A stretch of DNA of 64,000 bases from Cavia porcellus. Its lineage: Eukaryota > Chordata > Mammalia > Rodentia > Caviidae. Below, one piece after another: positions 54,926-64,000 of the stretch (its first letter is position 1; each line of letters starts with the position of its first letter). The notes beneath the pieces are model-generated. The model was given only the letters and a program-made list of their open reading frames with translations, made no database searches and was not told the DNA's origin. The translations under genes were made by a program, and so were the position numbers. The stretch lies in the NCBI RefSeq assembly GCF_034190915.1, contig NW_026947486.1, positions 20,610,001-20,674,000 on the forward strand. Direction: 5' to 3'.

Positions 54926-55838
54926 AAAGGAATAATAATACTTGGTTTATGATATTCATTATTTGGGTCACAATAAATAATCATCTGACTCTAGAGCAGG
55001 GTGGCATGGCACAGTGGCAACACTTCAAGATGGCAGAAGAAAGCAAATGTGACAAGAGCAAATGGGGAGAACAAGCCTCTTTTCCTCCTTTAAGTTGTAT
55101 GCAGGCTACCCTTAACCCCCACGGATGTAGCACTCTCACTATCCCCATGCTACCCTCTTGCAAGGATAAGGACTTTACAAAATAAGGATGTTGGTCCCCT
55201 GTTGAGTTGCTTAGTTGTACTTCTAAACTTCTCAATTGACACAATGTATCAACCATTATAGATGGTTTCTCTTCCTGTGAAACTCCAAGTATAAATAATT
55301 TAAAAAATACAATAAAAGATAGACTATAGGAAATAGGGTGATAGATATGAAGGGGACCTATAGACAAAAGGGAGAGAGACTTGAAAGGAAATGGAATAAA
55401 AATAATTAACATATGATAAATATGTATAATTAGTCCCCAAGATGAATGTTAGCATGTATTACAAGCATGTACCAATAAAAATTATTTAAAAAAGAAATAT
55501 TGGAACCAACCTCATGTCCAATTCCTTAGTTTGCCTGAGCTCAACTAGTAGAGGAAATCATGAGGGTTAGTTTGGTTAATCTTAATTAAGCAAGTGGTTT
55601 TTTAATGAATAGACTGATTGATTGTCTTACTTCTCCTGAGGGATTTACTCAGGTATAAGTGATGTGTACACATTGCCCAGACTCCACTGTGGTTGAGGAA
55701 CAAATATAATTTCTATCTAGTTGATTTATGCTTATCTTTTGTGCTTATAATATTTGAAGTATTTCATTTGCATTTGACCCAAAGTTTGAAATAAATTTTT
55801 GACACTGTGGTCTAGTTCAGGAATTCCTACTAGAGTAT
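54926..55838. other. Unassigned sequence
   Basis: A-rich end near 55480-55500 suggests an old retroposed fragment in 55300-55500, otherwise nothing recognised. 55500-55838 shows no repeat that I can name. Confidence 0.35.
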
Positions 55839-56626
55839 AAATCCTTGCATGTGCTTGGAGCAAAGATGGCAGATAGATAACAGCTGACTACAGAGGCTCC
55901 CTATCTAGTCAACTTAGAATTCAACATAATACAGCACGGGGAGCCCCGAAGTGAGGGAGATGAATTTTCTCATCCCAAGAAGAAACTAAGGTGAGAAAAA
56001 CCAATCAAACATACAGTCCTGGTGCTATTATTGGAACAGCTAAAGGTTCAATGCTCCCACTGCAGCGGGCAACTTGCTGAGCCATCAGAGGTCCTGCTGC
56101 TTTGACTCACTGGAGGTGCAGTCACACTGAAGTCAGGGGTCGGCCAGCTGAACTGAGAGCTGAGCTGGAGGGGAGCCTGCATCAACCTGTGGTGAGTGAT
56201 GGGAGTGGAGCCATTCCACAGAAAGGGGGCCTCTGGCAGATGACATTCTGGGACCAGGCAGGACTGGCAAGTACAAGGGGCAGCAGTAACTTCAGTCAAT
56301 TGTTCCCTTCCTGAACAGGATTGGCCTGGGTGACACGACCTGGCTGAGACCCAATAGGTTATCCAAAATCAGTTCCCTGTGGCGGCAGAGCACACTAATG
56401 TAGTAAAGCCTCAGAAGTTAGACTGACCTGGAGAGGAGGTGGGGTACACTAATAAAGTGAAGGCCTAAGCAGCTTGACTGATCCGGAGGGGAGGGGCCAG
56501 CATATGCTGCCCCTGTTTGCAACTCACTAGCACATGGCAGTGGGAAGGGTCACCTAGCCAGCATGCTTCAGAAGAATTTTAAACAACAAAGAAAGAAACT
56601 GAGGCCTCCTGGAATAAACAGAAAAG

Positions 56627-57686
56627 ATGGGAAGAGGAAGCAGCAACAAAATTCCCCAGGTCCCAACCCTGAGAACATTGACCCAGGACAGGTAAATACA
56701 AAGGAGAATGAGAACAGCAAACATGCAGTATCAGACAGCACCAGTGGACATCAAGACATATCTTCAGGACCTCATAAAGGAGTTCAAAAGTGAAGTATTT
56801 AGCCAAGTAAAGCAAGATATAAGAAGATTAATAAAAGAGATGCTAAGTACCCCTCAAGAAGACACAGATGGAAGAAGGGAGGAACTCACACAAAGTAGAG
56901 AACCATTTGATGAAGAATATAAGGAAAATATAGAATACATGAAGCAGATTCAAAGAGATTACCAGGAAATTAAAAATTCTATGGAAAGATGGCAAATCTC
57001 CTTTAAAGAAACTAAGGATAGATTATCCAAACTGGAGGATAGTTTTGCAATGTGGGATTATGAAAGGAAAAACTTTTAAAAAATAGCAAGGAAACAAGCA
57101 GTAACAATCAAAGGCTAGAAGATGACAAGAGGATCTATAACTTGAGAATAAAGAATGTGAGTGAAGAAGCAGGGTACAAACAAAGGAACTATAAAAGCTA
57201 TTCACAGAAATAATTAAGGAAAATTTCCCAAACATAGGAAAAGGAAATGATATTCAGATGTATGAGGCATACAGAACTCCAACCACCTAAAACCAAAACA
57301 GAACTATACCCAGGCATATAATAATCAAGATCCCAGAAATTCAAAATAAGAACAGAATATTAAAAGCTGTTAGAGACAAGAAACAGACAACCTATAAAGG
57401 AAGGCCCATCAGAATAATGGCAGACTTCTTGACACAAACCATCAAGTCAAGAAGAGCCTGGAGTGAAACATTCCAAGCCCTGAAAGAAAATAACCTCCAG
57501 CCCAGACTGATATATCCTACTAAACTGTTTTTAGAAATTAATGGAGAAACAATATGCTTCCAAGACAAAGAAGAACTTGGGAAATTTACAACCACCAATC
57601 CAACTCTACAGAGAATACTACAGAACATTCTGGAGAGAGGGAAAAGTACTAGGATTCCAGGAATAGCGGCAGAGAGGCCTCAATGA
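56627..57686 (+). pseudogene. HAL1 ORF1, disabled
   Basis: ATG at 56627 starts MGRGSSNK, like the intact copy, but the frame shifts after about 20 codons. The coiled coil is open at 56708-57079 (SQVKQDIRRLIKEMLSTPQE), then stops. TAA at 57192-57194 and 57288-57290 lie at the same codons as in the element at 13227-15796. The C-terminal domain (57417-57686) keeps SRRAW and ends AAERPQ. Confidence 0.87.
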
Positions 57687-57769
57687 ATGGAGCAGAAAAC
57701 AGAATGAAGAAGACAAGCAGACAAATGATGGCAAAAGAAGAGCATAACATAAATGAGGAATAGAATGTT

Positions 57770-58000
57770 GGTTATAATCACTAATATAGATGGCCTTGAT
57801 ACACTAAATTAAAAAAAAAGAACCACATCACACATGGAGTTAAGTAGGAGGTAGGGTCCACCAAGATGCTATTTATAGGAAATATAATTAACATGAAAAA
57901 GAGTACATGGACTGAAAATCAAATATGAGAAAACAATGCTCTATGTGACAGAGAACCAAAGAGTAATAGGGGCAAGTAGACCAGTATTTGTGGATAGGTT
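57770..58000 (+). pseudogene. Remnant of L1 ORF2 N-terminus inside HAL1
   Basis: Same fragment as at 13870-14110 (ATAATCACTAATATAGATGG and the later CATGGACTGAAAATC block), in the same order and with the same internal deletions. Confidence 0.6.
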
Positions 58001-58199
58001 GGAAAGACAGGCTTCCATAGGTAAAGAAATACAATTAGAGATCAAGTCCAGGAGAGAGAAGGTTTGGAACCACTTAGGTAAGTAGCAGTCCCCCCCCCCC
58101 CAATTTAAAACCAAGGATCTTGGTCAGACCCAAAATTGCACAGTGTACCCTGGGGAAGTGAAAGAGGAGGGAAAGTCTTAAAAAATATGGCAGAAGGTA

Positions 58200-59418
58200 T
58201 TGTTAATAGTATATCAGGATTTAAAACCCACATTACTTGCACCACTCTGCTTAGATAGATTTTATTCTGTCCCAGGTTATCTACTTGCATTAGATTTGAG
58301 GGCACAGACAGCTGTCCCAAAACATCAGGATATAGCACAGTAATCATCTTTAATTTCCTATTATCTTTTTTTTGTCTTTTTCCTTTTTATTGGTACCAGA
58401 GATTGAACTCACGACTGCCTGCTTGCAAGGCAGGTGCTTATGCCGCTGAGCTAAATCCCCAGCCCCTTTAATTTCCTATTATCTTAATCTAGAGACCTGT
58501 ATGACTTATACTATTTTATCATGACTGATCTTAGTTAAATCTGGTTTGTTTAATTGCTGTTTGGTATCCACAGATTTTATTCAAAACTGATATGATTGAT
58601 AGTATCAAATCTAGAGTATAGACAACTACAATGAAGATGTTAAGACTCTACGATACACATTTGCTTTGATAACTGCCTGCTTTTGAACTTTTATACTGTA
58701 TACAATGTTGTGTTTTTATTAATACTGTTATATACTGATATATTCATTTGTACGATGTCCGATGATATAGCCAATTCTATTGAAGATAACAAGAGAACAC
58801 AGAAACTATGGTAGATCTGCTTGTACAATGGTCTGACATGTCTTTTTCATTTCATGTGTTTATAGGAATATGTTTTGTTTTGTCTTGCTTTGTTTTGTTT
58901 CTCCCTCTAATATAGAAAGGATAGAAATACATGTTAAGACTCATGCATTTGTAGACTCTATAAACAGTTTATGAGAACTGATCTTATGACACATGATGAA
59001 GTGAACAGATACTTTGAAGAAAAAGAGACACTAAAGTACCCAGTGCTGATCCTGGAGTGTCATAATGTGACACCCAGCAATAGTATTAGTCTTTGTTCAG
59101 AGTGATATTAGCCTGCTTGTGTTTTTTCAATCCAGGATAATTGAAGATGTGGATAACTGCATGTATGTTTAATTGTATAGGATTGACAACCATATTACTA
59201 AGTTTTTGTTGGACAGTTGAACAGAACAGTTTGCAGTCTCGCTGTTTGAATTCCCACTTTATATATTCCACTTCTGTATCTTGAAGAACTATTTGTAAGA
59301 GGACAGTATGTAAACATGAACTAGTTATTTCTTACTGTTTATTTTTTCTCTGAATGTATGCATTATTTCTACCCATTTTCTGTCTTGTTTAGTCTTTCTT
59401 TAAATAAAATAAAAAAGT
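58200..59418 (+). repeat. HAL1 3' UTR, ~150-bp tandem units, third end variant
   Basis: Units as in other 3' UTRs of the window but ending with GTTTAGTCTTTCTTTAAATA and A-rich tail, shared only with 13227-15796. The SINE at 58368-58466 is inside. Confidence 0.7.
58368..58466 (-). mobile_element. ID-like tRNA-Ala SINE in HAL1 3' UTR
   Basis: Complete minus-strand copy, flanked by a perfect 19-bp duplication TTTAATTTCCTATTATCTT (58349-58367 and 58467-58485). The homologous HAL1 at about 14448 has no SINE at this place, giving an empty-site comparison. Confidence 0.96.
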
Positions 59419-59431
59419 AATTCCTTGCATG

Positions 59432-59727
59432 AATCAGTGAAGTACAATATCTTGGATACTCCCTAGTAAGATAACAGGTCAAAGAATTAATAAAATGAGA
59501 ACTCTGAAAGGCTCTGTTTTGAGTACTTGGAAAAGCTGAAGGAAGATACCCACAATATATGGCATCTTTCAATGTGGCAAACACAGAAAAATGCATTTGA
59601 TTACATAGAAAAATATCTATGGGTGCCCCTTTAGAAGGGCATGAACATATTGTGTATAGTAGGTGCTATTGTCCAAATTTAATTTGTCTGTGAATAAAAA
59701 CATTTTGGATAGGGTTAAACAAATCAT
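59432..59727. other. Unassigned sequence
   Basis: Nothing recognised. Confidence 0.35.
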
Positions 59728-59825
59728 ATACAGATGATCCCCAACTTATGATGATTAGATTTAAAGATTTTTTGACTTTAAAACAATAAGAATTGAAGCA
59801 CATTTAGCAGAATCTATGCTTTGCT
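59728..59825 (+). mobile_element. Possible Tigger/mariner-type DNA transposon fragment
   Basis: ACAGATGATCCCCAACTTAT, GATTTTTTGACTTTAAAACA and AAGCACATTTAGCAGAATC resemble the start of a mammalian DNA transposon family I recall only in outline. No inverted end was found. Confidence 0.35.
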
Positions 59826-59839
59826 TTTTATTATTTTAT

Positions 59840-60145
59840 GTCTGCAGTACATAGGTTTACATTCATGTGAGGGAGTAGGTGCATCTGTTTAACATATGTT
59901 AATTATTTATATTCAACTTCCTTTCCCTCCTTCTTTCTCACTCTCTGTAAATTCGCTATTTGCAAAGAATATATTTCTCCATTTCCTATTGTTTATCTTT
60001 TATTTTGTTTTGAAATTTATACTTGGGGTTTCTCATATAAGAGAAGATTATATATATATATATATATATATCATATATATATACATACATATATATACTT
60101 GTGTGTTGGATTTATTTCATTTAATATTATATTTAATATTATGTC
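59840..60145 (-). mobile_element. Probable old L1 3' region with (TA)n run
   Basis: The complement resembles the 3' UTR parts of minus-strand L1s near 36100-36200 and 45750-46050 (TTATTTCATTTAATATTATA, TTTCCCTCCTTCTTTCTCAC). A (TA)n-rich run lies at about 60046-60095. Confidence 0.45.
60046..60095. repeat. (TA)n-rich low-complexity run
   Basis: About 24 bp of pure TA followed by CATATATATA- and CATACATA-type variants. Confidence 0.9.
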
Positions 60146-61150
60146 TCTTTGTGGGAGACAACTTCAGTGTCTCCCTTTGAATCCAGAACAATTACTGTGA
60201 CTTTGAATATTTTGAGACTCATTTCCTTATACTGATATGTAAAAAGATGGCTAGGGTATTTCCCTCTCTTCAAGTAACTCAGTGTTGCAAACAAGGCTAG
60301 GCCAGGTGCTAATGTGCAGCCATCACAGATGTAAAAGACAACTTCAGTGACTCCCTTTGGATCCAAAACAATTGCTGTGACTTTGATTACTTGGGCACTC
60401 ATTTCCTTATACTGATATGTGAAAGTCTGGCTAGGGTATTTCCTTCTGTCTTCAATTGGCTCTAAGCATTGTAAATAAGGCTAGCTGAGGTGTTAATGTA
60501 CAAAGTCTGGCCATCAGACAAGTCCTGTTTCCTGTTTCCTTGCATGGTGCTCTCCACATTATAGGATTGAGTTGGCAAGACACAGAGCAAATAGCTCAAG
60601 GAATGTCAATTCATGGTGCTCTCCACATTACAGGATTGGGCTGGAGAGACACAGAGCAGATAGCTCCGGGAGTGTCAACTGGGAAGGAGCCTCAAGATAA
60701 GAGGCTATGACTCCCCAGGACACAAGTGTTTGCACTTCAAAAACTGAAGCAATAGCCCTCCAAAACAATTCCCCTGCTACCTTAATCAGATTATGTAAGT
60801 TGATCCTTCTGCATGTCTTTATTTCTGCAAATTACAGAGATGCCATCCTTGCACTTGGCCAGCCAGCTCAAGTTACTCAGTAATCCCCCACATCCTGACT
60901 ATCACTCATCCCTGAGTGCCCCCCACCCTTTTCACAAGATAGTAAATGCTGGGAGAGGCCTAGGATCAGGGCCTTTGTCCACATGTCCTCACAGGAAATG
61001 GACTTGGGTCCCCTTGGCTGCCCTTAACTTGGAAAATATCTTGGTGTCTTTACTCTTGCTGTAGGTTGTGTTGGTGGTGGTAGATTGGAATTGACCGGCT
61101 GGAATTCCAATAATGTCTCAATGGGATTACAGATATAACTTTTTGGATTG
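60145..61150 (+). mobile_element. LTR-like repeat, copy 2, with two internal tandem duplications
   Basis: Same family as 54178-54925. A ~185-bp segment starting GACAACTTCAGTG is present twice (60151 and 60336), and a ~69-bp segment starting CATGGTGCTCTCCACATTA twice (60543 and 60612). Copy 1 has neither duplication. Tandem duplications in the U3-like half fit an LTR enhancer region. The polyadenylation site is changed to AGTAAA here. Confidence 0.5.
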
Positions 61151-61204
61151 AGAAGAAGTCTAGAAAGAGGATTACAATACTTGAATGACTGAACTTGAGT
61201 TTTG

Positions 61205-61262
61205 GGTTTACAATACTCTTGAGTACAAGGCCCTCATTTCAATCACCTGTACCACAAAAAAT
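61205..61262 (+). mobile_element. Degenerate ID-like SINE, 3' half
   Basis: CTTGAGTACAAGGCCCTCAT, then TTCAATCACCTGTACCACAA and A-run. Only the B-box half is recognisable. Confidence 0.45.
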
Positions 61263-61264
61263 AT

Positions 61265-61830
61265 GCTTTTGAGGTGCACTCATTTTCTTAAAAATGACTA
61301 AAATTTATCCTTTTTATGGCAGAGATAAATACCACATGTTCTTTACTCATTCATCTATTGATGAATTTATAGGGCACTTCCAAGATTTAGCTATCATGAA
61401 TTGTGCTGCTGTAAACATAGATACGCATGCATCACTGTGGTATGATGTCTTTAACTCTTGGGAAGATGCCTAGAAATGGAATTACTGAGCTGAATGAGAT
61501 TTCTAGTTTTAGTTTCTTGAATAATCTGTATTGGGATATATGATACTCCCATATATCAATATGGGAATCATATTGATTTCCATAGTGGTTTTATTAGTTT
61601 ATAATCACACCAAGCATGTGGAAGCATTCTGTTTTCCTTGCAGACTCATCAACAATTGTTGTTGGTTCAGTTCCTGATGTTAGTGATTCTTTGTGGGGTG
61701 AGATGGAATTTCAGTGTTGTTTTAATTTGTATTTGTCTAATGGCCAGCAATGATGAATATTTTTGTATATATCTATTGTCCATTTGTACTTATTGTGAGA
61801 AGTGTCTACTCATTTCAGTTGCCCTTTTTT
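61265..61830 (-). mobile_element. Old L1 ORF2 C-terminal fragment
   Basis: Complement of L1 phrases: CATGAATTGTGCTGCTGTAA, TCACTGTGGTATGATGTCTT, GGGGTGAGATGGAATTTCAG, TTTTAATTTGTATTTGTCTAATGG across 61723-61746. It continues at 62697 after an inserted mini-element. A short imperfect palindrome (GATATATGATACTCCCATAT region, 61532-61580) is probably local. Confidence 0.78.
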
Positions 61831-62696
61831 GTATTTTTAAAAATTTTAATTTAAAGAGGATAAAACAGAATAAAACCAATCAAAACCAATCGGTGTAAGA
61901 GATAGAGCCTAAAAACAGTATGAAATCAAAAATAGTTACCATAATGCACTTTGATGTCTTCAAAATAGCTGCAGACAACTTCAGACATAGTAAAAATCAG
62001 ACAGAACAAAATAGAATAGAAACAATAAAAATAAAACAATGAATGCAATAAAAGACTTCAAAACAAGCCAATAGCAAATCCAAAATTGCCACCATAATAT
62101 ATTTTGTTATTTTTGAAATAGCTACTCCTACCGTTGGGTTTCACATAATCAAACAAAACAAAAGAGATAAAACCCAACCCAACAAAACTGTGGAAACAAT
62201 ATAGAACTTCCAAAATAAGACCATAGGGAATGAAAAATAGCTGCAACCCTCAGAAGGAGATCCCCCCTAGATGTCACACTGTGTACCACTATTCTCTAGG
62301 ATCAGAGCACTGGCCCTAGACCTGCAATATTAGTGAAATATCAAAGCTCCACAGACATCCAATTGCGTTTTACCTCCATGGCTATCATCACACCCTGTGT
62401 TTCTCCTGCTAATCTGGTTGCTTACAGTGGTGGTGGTGGAGTGGTGGTGTGGGATGGTTGTTCTTTTTTGCTAGCCTGTGCTCTGGAAGGGGCTGGGGTC
62501 CAGATGTAGTCCAGCAGGGGTCTGCACATGGCACTGCTTCTCACACTGAGTTTGCTCACTGACGCATCCTTTCTTCTCTCTACCTCTCGTCTGAGAGTGG
62601 CACTGACTCAAGGGAGAAGCTAGGATCTGGCTGTTTCAGTCAGGCAGGGCTCTGTGCATGGTGCTGCTTCCCAGACTGGGTTTGCACGCTGATGTC
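61831..62696 (-). mobile_element. ORF-less L1/HAL1 mini-element (5' UTR joined to 3' UTR)
   Basis: 866 bp, minus strand. The 3' end (61831 to about 62245) is tandem-unit 3' UTR. The 5' part (about 62250-62696) is GC-richer with two units 129 bp apart (CAGCAGGGG at 62512, CAGGCAGGG at 62641), like a monomeric L1 5' UTR. No ORF1 or ORF2 lies between. Flanks CAGTTGYCCWTTTTK (61816-61830 and 62697-62711, three mismatches) fit a target duplication. It splits an old L1. Confidence 0.65.
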
Positions 62697-62754
62697 CAGT
62701 TGTCCATTTTGACTGGATCTTTTATTTTTAGAGGGGTTCTAATGTAAGTTCTTT

Positions 62755-62832
62755 TTTTGGTATCAGAAATCAAACTCAGGACCTTGTGCTTGCCAGGCAG
62801 GTGTTTTGCTCCTGAGCTGTGTTCCTGACCCT
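62755..62832 (-). mobile_element. ID-like SINE, older subfamily
   Basis: TTTGGTATCAGAAATCAAAC, CCAGGCAGGTGTTTTGCTCC, GAGCTGTGTTCCTGACCC. A 10-bp duplication, TAAGTTCTTT, lies at 62745-62754 and 62833-62842. Confidence 0.88.
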
Positions 62833-62898
62833 TAAGTTCTTTATATATTGTAGATATTAGTCTGCCGTCTGAGATCTCACTGGCAGATATTCTTGAGT

Positions 62899-63012
62899 TT
62901 TTTTTTTTTTTGGTTTTTGTTTTGTTTTTTTTTTTTGGTGCTGGGGATTGAACTCATGACCTTGCACTTGTCAGGCAGGCACTTACGCCACTGAGCTAAA
63001 TCCCCAACCCTG
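62899..63012 (-). mobile_element. ID-like SINE
   Basis: Long T-tract, GGTGCTGGGGATTGAACTC, CAGGCAGGCACTTACG, GAGCTAAATCCCCAACCC. CTGGCAG-containing ends on both sides (62879 and 63010) suggest the duplication. Confidence 0.88.
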
Positions 63013-63030
63013 GCAGAGTTTTGGAATTGG

Positions 63031-63600
63031 TTCTCTCCAGTGCCTTTCTAAGGAGGAATCTCATTGGTCTCACTTCAGGAACTTATCTCCTGACTAAAAA
63101 TCATGTAGTAATAGTCCCTTTGAAAATGCATTTTGCACTTTTTGGGCATATGACATAGTTCTGGACAATATTTGACATGCTTAAAGTGTTAACAAGGTAG
63201 AGTCTGCTAGAGGATATGTGCCACAGTCTCATGAGTCTTCCTGGAATTACTGCATCTAGGGAAGACTCGTGATGATTTTGAGATGTTGGTCACATTGCCC
63301 TTTTAGCTAATGATCATATTTTAAATTGGAGACATTAAATTATCCTAGAAACTAGAAGGATTTTGATTTTTAAAAGGTCATTTGCCCATTCTATTTTGCC
63401 AGAGCTTAGTGAGTCAATCTTTAAAAGGGTTTTTCTTTTTAATGAGAGTATCTTACAGTTTCTTAAGTATTTTACCTGTAAAGGAAGGTTTTCTATCACT
63501 AGAGAGTAATGAATATACTTTCCAGGTGAGAAAACCCAAAATCTATGTATCCCTTCCAGTGATTCACTATTAGCCTTTCAGACCTAAAATGTTCCCTAAA
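63031..63600. other. Unassigned, apparently non-repetitive sequence
   Basis: AT-rich, no frame of note, no repeat family that I recognise. Confidence 0.4.
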
Positions 63601-63760
63601 TATCATGTGTTTAGAGATGAGGATCTCAGAAGGCGGTTGATCATGAAGGCTCTCACTGTATCAATAGATTACTCTGTTCATGAGATCACAGTTTGATGGT
63701 ATTGTTGAGATGTAATTGAAACTTAGGAGGCAGGACCTGGTGAAAGGGAGTGTGTCATAA
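63601..63760 (+). mobile_element. Possible MaLR-type LTR fragment
   Basis: GATCATGAAGGCTCTCACTG and a GGAGGCAGGACCTGGTGAAAG-like phrase near 63727 resemble MaLR blocks, but in an order I cannot fully match. Confidence 0.3.
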
Positions 63761-63774
63761 AGATATGATCTTGG

Positions 63775-64000
63775 ACTTCCGGAAGAACACGGCAGATAGA
63801 TAGCAGCAGCTATGGAGGCTCTCTGAGATACCCCGCTTAAAATCCAGGAATGGTGCGGTACAAGGAGTCCCAAGCAAGGGGAGATACACCCTGCTGACCC
63901 AGGAATGAACCAAGCTAAGAGAAACCAACTGGAAATCCAATCCTGGTGCTATAACAGGAACAGATAAAATCTCAGCACAGAAGCTAGAACCCGTGCCACT
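63775..64000 (+). mobile_element. HAL1-like element, 5' end (runs out of the window)
   Basis: Starts GGACTTCCGGAAGAACACGG and follows the 5' UTR of the element at 4777-7901 (CAGATAGCAGCAG-type, GGCTCTCTGAGATA, CCAGGAATGGTGCGGTACAA). It is CpG-decayed relative to 19202-19934. ORF1 would lie about 500 bases beyond the window. Confidence 0.85.

Larger units (their letters stand above)
55852..59418 (+). mobile_element. HAL1-like element, full length, dead ORF1
   Basis: 5' UTR from 55852 (start GTGCTTGGAGCAAAGATGGC), ORF1 at 56627 to about 57684, ORF2 scraps, then the tandem-unit 3' UTR and A-rich end. It is flanked by a 13-bp duplication with one mismatch, AAWTCCTTGCATG (55839-55851 and 59419-59431). 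A SINE sits in the 3' UTR (58368-58466). Same subfamily as 13227-15796. Confidence 0.88.
62697..63030 (-). mobile_element. Old L1 ORF2 fragment, continuation
   Basis: AGTTCTTTATATATTGTAGA and ATTAGTCTGCCGTCTGAG continue the L1 of 61265-61830. Two SINEs are inside (62755-62832, 62899-63012). Confidence 0.65.

Noticed and set aside
4777..59418. Segmental duplications as explanation of the repeated 2-3 kb blocks
   Set aside because: Separate target duplications and unrelated flanks show independent insertions, at least for 4777-7901, 19202-22345 and 55852-59418.
61532..61580. Palindromic AT-rich segment as a cruciform or regulatory hairpin
   Set aside because: Short, imperfect and inside decayed L1; most likely a local inverted duplication.

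Overview
The window is mammalian nuclear DNA, almost certainly from a rodent. It holds LINE-1 (L1), short tRNA-Ala-derived SINEs of the rodent ID type, 7SL-derived B1-like SINEs, MaLR and class I/II endogenous retrovirus LTRs, and old MIR and L1M fragments. The ID-like SINE form (ending near a GGTACCG motif) and the absence of typical mouse B2 or L1 sequence suggest a non-murid rodent. A beaver or a squirrel-related lineage is a guess from memory. I found no convincing host gene exon, tRNA, rRNA or CRISPR. The only clearly intact protein-coding frame is the ORF1 of a retrotransposon at 19935-20987.

Layout. 1-930: minus-strand class I ERV remnant. 1396-8943: 5'-truncated L1, interrupted by a full-length half-LINE (HAL1-like, ORF1 without ORF2; 4777-7901, minus) and a class II solo LTR (7916-8329). 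8944-12350: older minus-strand L1 carrying a SINE and an ORF-less HAL1 derivative. 13227-15796: 5'-truncated HAL1. 15797-32690: a four-layer nest in which an internally deleted L1 contains an L1 (15844-30496), which contains a near full-length L1 (18664-28440), which contains a full-length HAL1 with intact ORF1 (19202-22345). 33511-35430: ancient L1M with later insertions. 35590-41960: near full-length but decayed minus-strand L1 with a monomeric 5' UTR. 42527-47196: SINE-rich old L1 debris, an LTR-like block and an L1 with a 5' inversion. 48290-50450: complete MaLR-type LTR retrotransposon with a 5-bp target duplication. 50.5-55.8 kb: the least repeat-dense part, with MIRs, a mariner-like MITE, a MaLR solo LTR and an LTR-like repeat. 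55852-59418: full-length HAL1 with dead ORF1. 60145-61150: second, internally duplicated copy of the LTR-like repeat. 61265-63030: L1 debris containing another ORF-less mini-element. 63775-64000: start of a further HAL1 that runs off the window.

How the parts relate. The HAL1-like elements carry an L1-type ORF1p (coiled coil, RRM, C-terminal domain), a CpG-bearing 5' UTR starting with ETS- and YY1-like sites, and the same 3' UTR as the local L1s. That 3' UTR is built from degenerate ~150-bp tandem units. They carry no ORF2, so movement presumably depends on L1 ORF2p in trans. The window shows several stages of this parasite series: L1 with ORF1+ORF2; ORF1 plus ORF2 scraps; ORF1 only; and 5'UTR-3'UTR mini-elements with no ORF, flanked by target-site duplications. 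No ORF2 in the window is intact, so the reverse transcriptase source lies elsewhere. All assignments were made by eye; boundaries without stated target duplications are approximate.
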